Part shown: positions 5,787 to 8,938 of the stretch, piece by piece
Layout: each line of letters opens with the position of its first letter
How positions within the stretch are numbered: position 1 is the stretch's first letter
Source: Gammaproteobacteria bacterium
GTDB lineage: Bacteria; Pseudomonadota; Gammaproteobacteria; Granulosicoccales; Granulosicoccaceae
Reading direction: 5' to 3'
DNA: 8,938 bases
Assembly: GCA_003511825.1 (NCBI GenBank)
Contig: DOIU01000225.1
Span: 1-8,938, forward strand
Position numbers and translations under genes: made by a program
The notes under the pieces: model-generated
What the model was told of the DNA's origin: nothing
The model's database searches: none
Seen by the model: only the letters and a program-made list of their open reading frames with translations

Positions 5787-8354
5787 ATGAGCAGCGATAA
5801 CAGCAAACACACCCCCATGATGCGCCAATACCTCAGCATCAAGTCGGACTATCCCGACATGCTGCTGTTTTACCGTATGGGCGATTTTTACGAGCTTTTT
5901 TATGAAGACGCGCAAAAGGCAGCGCATTTACTCGACATTACACTGACCGCTCGCGGTAAATCCGGCGGCTCCCCCATTCCCATGGCGGGCATCCCCTATC
6001 ACGCTGCCGAGTCCTACCTCGCGCGCCTGATCACGCGGGGCGAATCCGTTGCCATCTGCGAACAAATTGGTGACCCGGCGACCAGCAAAGGGCCTGTCGA
6101 GCGCGCTGTCAGCCGCGTTCTGACGCCCGGCACCGTGACTGACGAAGCCTTGTTAAATGAGCGCGACGAAGCGCTGTTGGTGGCAGTGAATGGTGACCAT
6201 GCGCGCTTTGGTATTGCCGCACTGGACCTCGGCAGCGGCCGCTTTACGCTGCAGGAAGTCGAGTCAGACCAAGCGTTACAAGCCGAAATCGAACGCTTGC
6301 GCCCGGCTGAGCTGTTGGTGAGTGAAGACACGTCGCCGCCACCGCATTTGGAGCGCTTTCACCAACGCTCTCGTCCGCCCTGGCACTTTGATACCGCCAG
6401 TGGCCGCCGAAACCTGATTGAACACTTCAGCACGACTGACCTGCGCGGCTTCGGCTGCGACACACTCGACGTCGCCATCGGCGCCGCGGGCTGCGTGTTG
6501 CACTATGTGAAAGACACGCAACGCTCGGCACTGCCACACATCACAGGCTTGGCAACAGAATTTGCCGGCGACAGTGTGGTGCTGGATGCAGCCACACGCC
6601 GCAATTTAGAACTGGAATTCAATCTCGCCGGCGGACGCGAACACACGCTACTCAGCGTGGTGGATAAAACCCGCACCAGCATGGGTGGCCGTAAGCTCAA
6701 GCGCTGGCTGAATCGCCCCTTGCGCGATCACGCTGAGCTGCGCGAACGCCAAGCCGCAGTCACCAGCCAGCTGGATAGCGCGGTGCGAGACCCGGTGCGA
6801 GATGTGCTGCAGCAGATCGGTGATATAGAGCGAATCGTCACGCGCGTGGCGTTGTTGTCCGCGCGGCCCCGCGACTTGTCGTCGCTGCGCGACAGCCTTG
6901 CAGTACTGCCCGATCTGCAAGCCCAGTTGGCCCCACTGGATGACGCTCGCACACGCGCACTCGCCGATGCCATTGGTACGTTTCCTGAGCTGCTCGCGCT
7001 GCTGCAACGTGCATTGGTAGAGACGCCACCGGCCTTGATTCGCGATGGCGGCGTCCTCGCCGAAGGCTATGATGAACAACTCGATGAGTGGCGCAACCTC
7101 GGTGCCAATGCCGAATCCTACCTGTTGGAGCTGGAGGCACGCGAGCGCGAAGCCACCGGCATCAGTACGCTGAAGGTCGGCTACAACCGCGTGCACGGCT
7201 ACTACATTGAGATCAGCCGAGCTGCCGCCGAACAAGCCCCCGCGCACTACACCCGGCGGCAGACCCTAAAAGCGGCCGAACGCTTTATTATCCCTGAACT
7301 CAAGACCTTTGAAGACAAAGTACTGAGCGCGCGTGAACGGGCACTCAGCCGAGAAAAGCACTTGTACGAGGCCTTGTTAAAAACCATTCTGGAGGACATG
7401 CTTGCACTGCGCGACAGTGCCGAGGCCATTGCCCAGCTCGACATTCTTTGCGGCTTTGCCGACGTGGCAGACGCACTCAGCTGGTCATGCCCGACCTTCG
7501 TCAAAGAAAACACCTTGCGTTACGAGTCCGGCCGCCACCCCGTCGTTGAGCAACTGCTCACCGAGCCTTTTGTCCCCAATGATCTCATCATGGACGACAA
7601 ACGCCGCATGCTGCTGATCACCGGCCCAAACATGGGTGGTAAATCGACCTTCATGCGTCAGACGGCGCTGATCGCCCTGCTGGCACATATCGGCAGCTTT
7701 GTGCCAGCCAACGCGGTCGAGATTGGGCCCATGGATCGCATCTTTACGCGGATCGGTGCCTCTGATGACCTTGCAGCCGGACAGTCGACCTTTATGGTGG
7801 AGATGACCGAGGCGGCCAATATCCTTCACAACGCCACCCGTCACAGTTTGGTACTGATGGATGAAATCGGTCGCGGCACCAGCACCTTTGATGGCTTGTC
7901 GCTTGCCTGGGCGTGCGCTGAACACCTGGCCCGTGCCAACAGCGCCTTGTGTTTGTTTGCCACACATTACTTTGAGCTGACAGAACTCGCCGACCAGATC
8001 GCCACCATACACAATGTGCATTTGGATGCGATTGAGCATCAGGGCGACATTGTCTTCATGCATCACGTGAAGTCCGGGCCGGCAAACCGCAGCTATGGCC
8101 TGCAGGTTGCGCAATTGGCCGGCTTGCCGAAAGCGGTTATCGCCAGTGCCGACGCACGCTTGAGTGAATTGGAAGCGGCACCTGCCAGTCAAGCAACCCC
8201 TGCGGCCCAGGCCCAACAGCTGGGTCTGTTTGACGCGCTGCCAAGTGCAACACTGAACCAGTTGCAGGCACTCGAACCCGACGACATGACACCGCGCCAG
8301 GCGCTGGAGGCAATTTACGCCTTACAGGAATCACTTGAGCAAGACAGTCGATGA
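5787..8354 (+). CDS. mutS: DNA mismatch repair protein MutS, full length
   Basis: MutS recognises mismatches and small loops, then recruits MutL to start repair. Numbered from the ATG at 5787 the protein has 855 residues, like E. coli MutS (853). Seen in order: mismatch-reading FYE (F34, E36) in YRMGDFYELFYEDA; EQIGDPATSKGPVER (92-106); the connector and lever region (about 130-560) with DTQRSALPHI; HGYYIEIS (470-477); Walker A GPNMGGKST (613-621); Walker B LVLMDE (688-693) followed by IGRGTST; FATHYFELT with H727; a beta-clamp-binding QLGLF (811-815); and a C-terminal tetramerisation segment DDMTPRQALEAIYALQESL. An ATG at 5778 adds three residues; 5787 is preferred because relatives begin with M plus about ten residues before HTPMM. 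Neither start has a good Shine-Dalgarno sequence. It diverges from pncC, and nadK follows on the same strand after 81 bases. Confidence 0.98.
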   Translation: MSSDNSKHTPMMRQYLSIKSDYPDMLLFYRMGDFYELFYEDAQKAAHLLDITLTARGKSGGSPIPMAGIPYHAAESYLARLITRGESVAICEQIGDPATSKGPVERAVSRVLTPGTVTDEALLNERDEALLVAVNGDHARFGIAALDLGSGRFTLQEVESDQALQAEIERLRPAELLVSEDTSPPPHLERFHQRSRPPWHFDTASGRRNLIEHFSTTDLRGFGCDTLDVAIGAAGCVLHYVKDTQRSALPHITGLATEFAGDSVVLDAATRRNLELEFNLAGGREHTLLSVVDKTRTSMGGRKLKRWLNRPLRDHAELRERQAAVTSQLDSAVRDPVRDVLQQIGDIERIVTRVALLSARPRDLSSLRDSLAVLPDLQAQLAPLDDARTRALADAIGTFPELLALLQRALVETPPALIRDGGVLAEGYDEQLDEWRNLGANAESYLLELEAREREATGISTLKVGYNRVHGYYIEISRAAAEQAPAHYTRRQTLKAAERFIIPELKTFEDKVLSARERALSREKHLYEALLKTILEDMLALRDSAEAIAQLDILCGFADVADALSWSCPTFVKENTLRYESGRHPVVEQLLTEPFVPNDLIMDDKRRMLLITGPNMGGKSTFMRQTALIALLAHIGSFVPANAVEIGPMDRIFTRIGASDDLAAGQSTFMVEMTEAANILHNATRHSLVLMDEIGRGTSTFDGLSLAWACAEHLARANSALCLFATHYFELTELADQIATIHNVHLDAIEHQGDIVFMHHVKSGPANRSYGLQVAQLAGLPKAVIASADARLSELEAAPASQATPAAQAQQLGLFDALPSATLNQLQALEPDDMTPRQALEAIYALQESLEQDSR

Positions 8355-8380
8355 GGCTGGATGCACTGATTCGGGGCCTT

Positions 8381-8393
8381 TATCATCATGATA
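8381..8393. repeat. Near-perfect palindrome in the mutS-nadK gap
   Basis: TATCAT and ATGATA are exact inverted copies separated by one C. The element sits 27 bases after the mutS stop, directly upstream of the candidate nadK -35. A small operator is conceivable; a 13-base AT-rich palindrome also occurs by chance fairly often, so this is only a pointer. Confidence 0.3.
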
Positions 8394-8399
8394 TCGGGC

Positions 8400-8427
8400 A
8401 TGACAGCTCCTGTGCCAACGTGATAGT
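8400..8427 (+). promoter_or_regulatory. Weak candidate promoter of nadK
   Basis: ATGACA (8400-8405), five of six matches to the -35 consensus, is followed by 16 bases and GATAGT (8422-8427), four of six to the -10. Transcription would begin only about one base before the nadK ATG, giving an almost leaderless mRNA. If the promoter is not real, nadK is simply expressed by read-through from mutS. Confidence 0.25.
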
Positions 8428-8435
8428 TTACGCCC

Positions 8436-8938
8436 ATGTATAAATTCAAAAAGGTCGGCCTGATCGTGAAGTTTAACGATGCCGGCATCGCTGACACCCT
8501 GGAGCAGGTGTACCGCAAACTCAAGTCTAAAGGTGTCGATCTGCTGCTCGATCACGCCACGCGTGGCTTGCTAGATGATCCCCTAACGGTCGACATTGAA
8601 ACCATTGGCCGTGAGTGCGATCTGGCCATCGTGATCGGCGGCGATGGCACCTTGCTGCATGCAGCGCGGGAGCTGGTTGACTTCAGAGTGCCGCTGGTCG
8701 GTATTAATCGCGGACGCCTCGGTTTTCTGGTTGATGTCTGTCCCGACAAAGGCTTGTCGCTGATTGACGAAATCCTGGAAGGTCACTACCTCTGCGAAGA
8801 GCGGTTTATGCTGGAGGCCACCATTGAGCGCGACGGCGAATTGGTCCATCAGTCGTACGCCTTTAATGACGTGGTGCTGCGCATTCGCGACTTACTGCAG
8901 ATTATGGAGTTTGAGGTCAGCATTGACGGCAGCTTTGT
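8436..8938 (+). CDS. nadK: NAD kinase, N-terminal 167 residues (3' part outside window)
   Basis: NAD kinase phosphorylates NAD+ at the adenosine 2'-hydroxyl to make NADP+, in the cytoplasm. The frame runs open to the right edge; the family is usually about 290 residues, so roughly 40% is missing. The N-terminus KVGLIVKFNDAG is a typical Rossmann-like first strand. Key motifs are the ATP-binding IGGDGTLL (67-74, catalytic D70), GINRGRLGFLVD (89-100, the counterpart of the usual GINxGxLGFL), and FNDVVL (143-148) before MEFEVSIDG. The ATG at 8436 is the only possible start because an in-frame TAG lies at 8424-8426. No Shine-Dalgarno sequence is visible. The stretch RIRDLLQI after NDVVL differs from the HPGK-type sequence of E. 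coli and Pseudomonas. It lies 81 bases after mutS, same strand. Confidence 0.95.
   Translation, partial: MYKFKKVGLIVKFNDAGIADTLEQVYRKLKSKGVDLLLDHATRGLLDDPLTVDIETIGRECDLAIVIGGDGTLLHAARELVDFRVPLVGINRGRLGFLVDVCPDKGLSLIDEILEGHYLCEERFMLEATIERDGELVHQSYAFNDVVLRIRDLLQIMEFEVSIDGSF

Noticed and set aside
5610..5927. The pncC frame remains open for about 106 more codons upstream, suggesting a longer protein.
   Set aside because: The extension overlaps the 5' end of mutS on the other strand, has no similarity to the CinA N-terminal domain, and covers the predicted pncC promoter.
7485..8216. A 243-codon open frame on the minus strand inside mutS (and a 199-codon one at 6648-7247).
   Set aside because: Both lie antisense to highly conserved MutS coding sequence, have no recognisable domain, and are the expected by-product of GC-rich codon use.
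1..8938. CRISPR arrays, tRNA genes, insertion sequences or phage remnants.
   Set aside because: No regularly spaced direct repeats, cloverleaf sequence, transposase-like frame or terminal repeats were seen; almost all of the window is accounted for by conserved housekeeping genes.

Overview
The window is ordinary chromosomal housekeeping DNA from a gammaproteobacterium. This rests on gene order and protein sequence. The minus-strand order pncC - small gene - recA - recX - alaS - lysC matches the pncC/cinA-recA-recX-alaS block of Escherichia and Pseudomonas, and alaS-lysC is the order that normally leads into csrA. The encoded AlaRS, RecA and MutS read as close relatives of the E. coli and Pseudomonas proteins. 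The coding DNA is moderately GC-rich. I did not assign a genus. I saw no rRNA, tRNA, CRISPR array, insertion sequence or phage gene.

Layout. Bases 1-5609 are read from the minus strand: lysC (5' part only, running off the left edge), alaS, recX, recA, a 94-codon gene for a small exported coiled-coil protein that I do not recognise, and pncC. A divergent intergenic region of about 175 bases follows. From 5787 the plus strand carries mutS and then the first 167 codons of nadK, cut by the right edge. Genes are tightly packed: pncC and the small gene overlap by ATGA, recA and recX overlap by CTGA, and recX-alaS and alaS-lysC are separated by 43 and 30 bases.

How the genes relate. RecA and its modulator RecX, with MutS, form a recombination and mismatch-repair core. 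AlaRS (alanine charging) and aspartokinase (entry to Lys/Thr/Met synthesis) are downstream passengers of the recA transcript or have their own promoters. PncC (NMN deamidase) and NadK (NAD kinase) bracket the divergent mutS region and both act in pyridine-nucleotide metabolism.

I found no clearly new system. The points worth a second look are small: (1) recX has no in-frame ATG, GTG or TTG start before its conserved N-terminal helix, and appears to start at CTG overlapping the recA stop; (2) an unrecognised periplasmic coiled-coil gene sits between pncC and recA and is coupled to pncC; (3) no canonical LexA box is visible upstream of recA; (4) the recX-alaS gap holds a stem-loop and an anti-Shine-Dalgarno-like CCTCC directly before the alaS start. 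All motif searches were done by eye.
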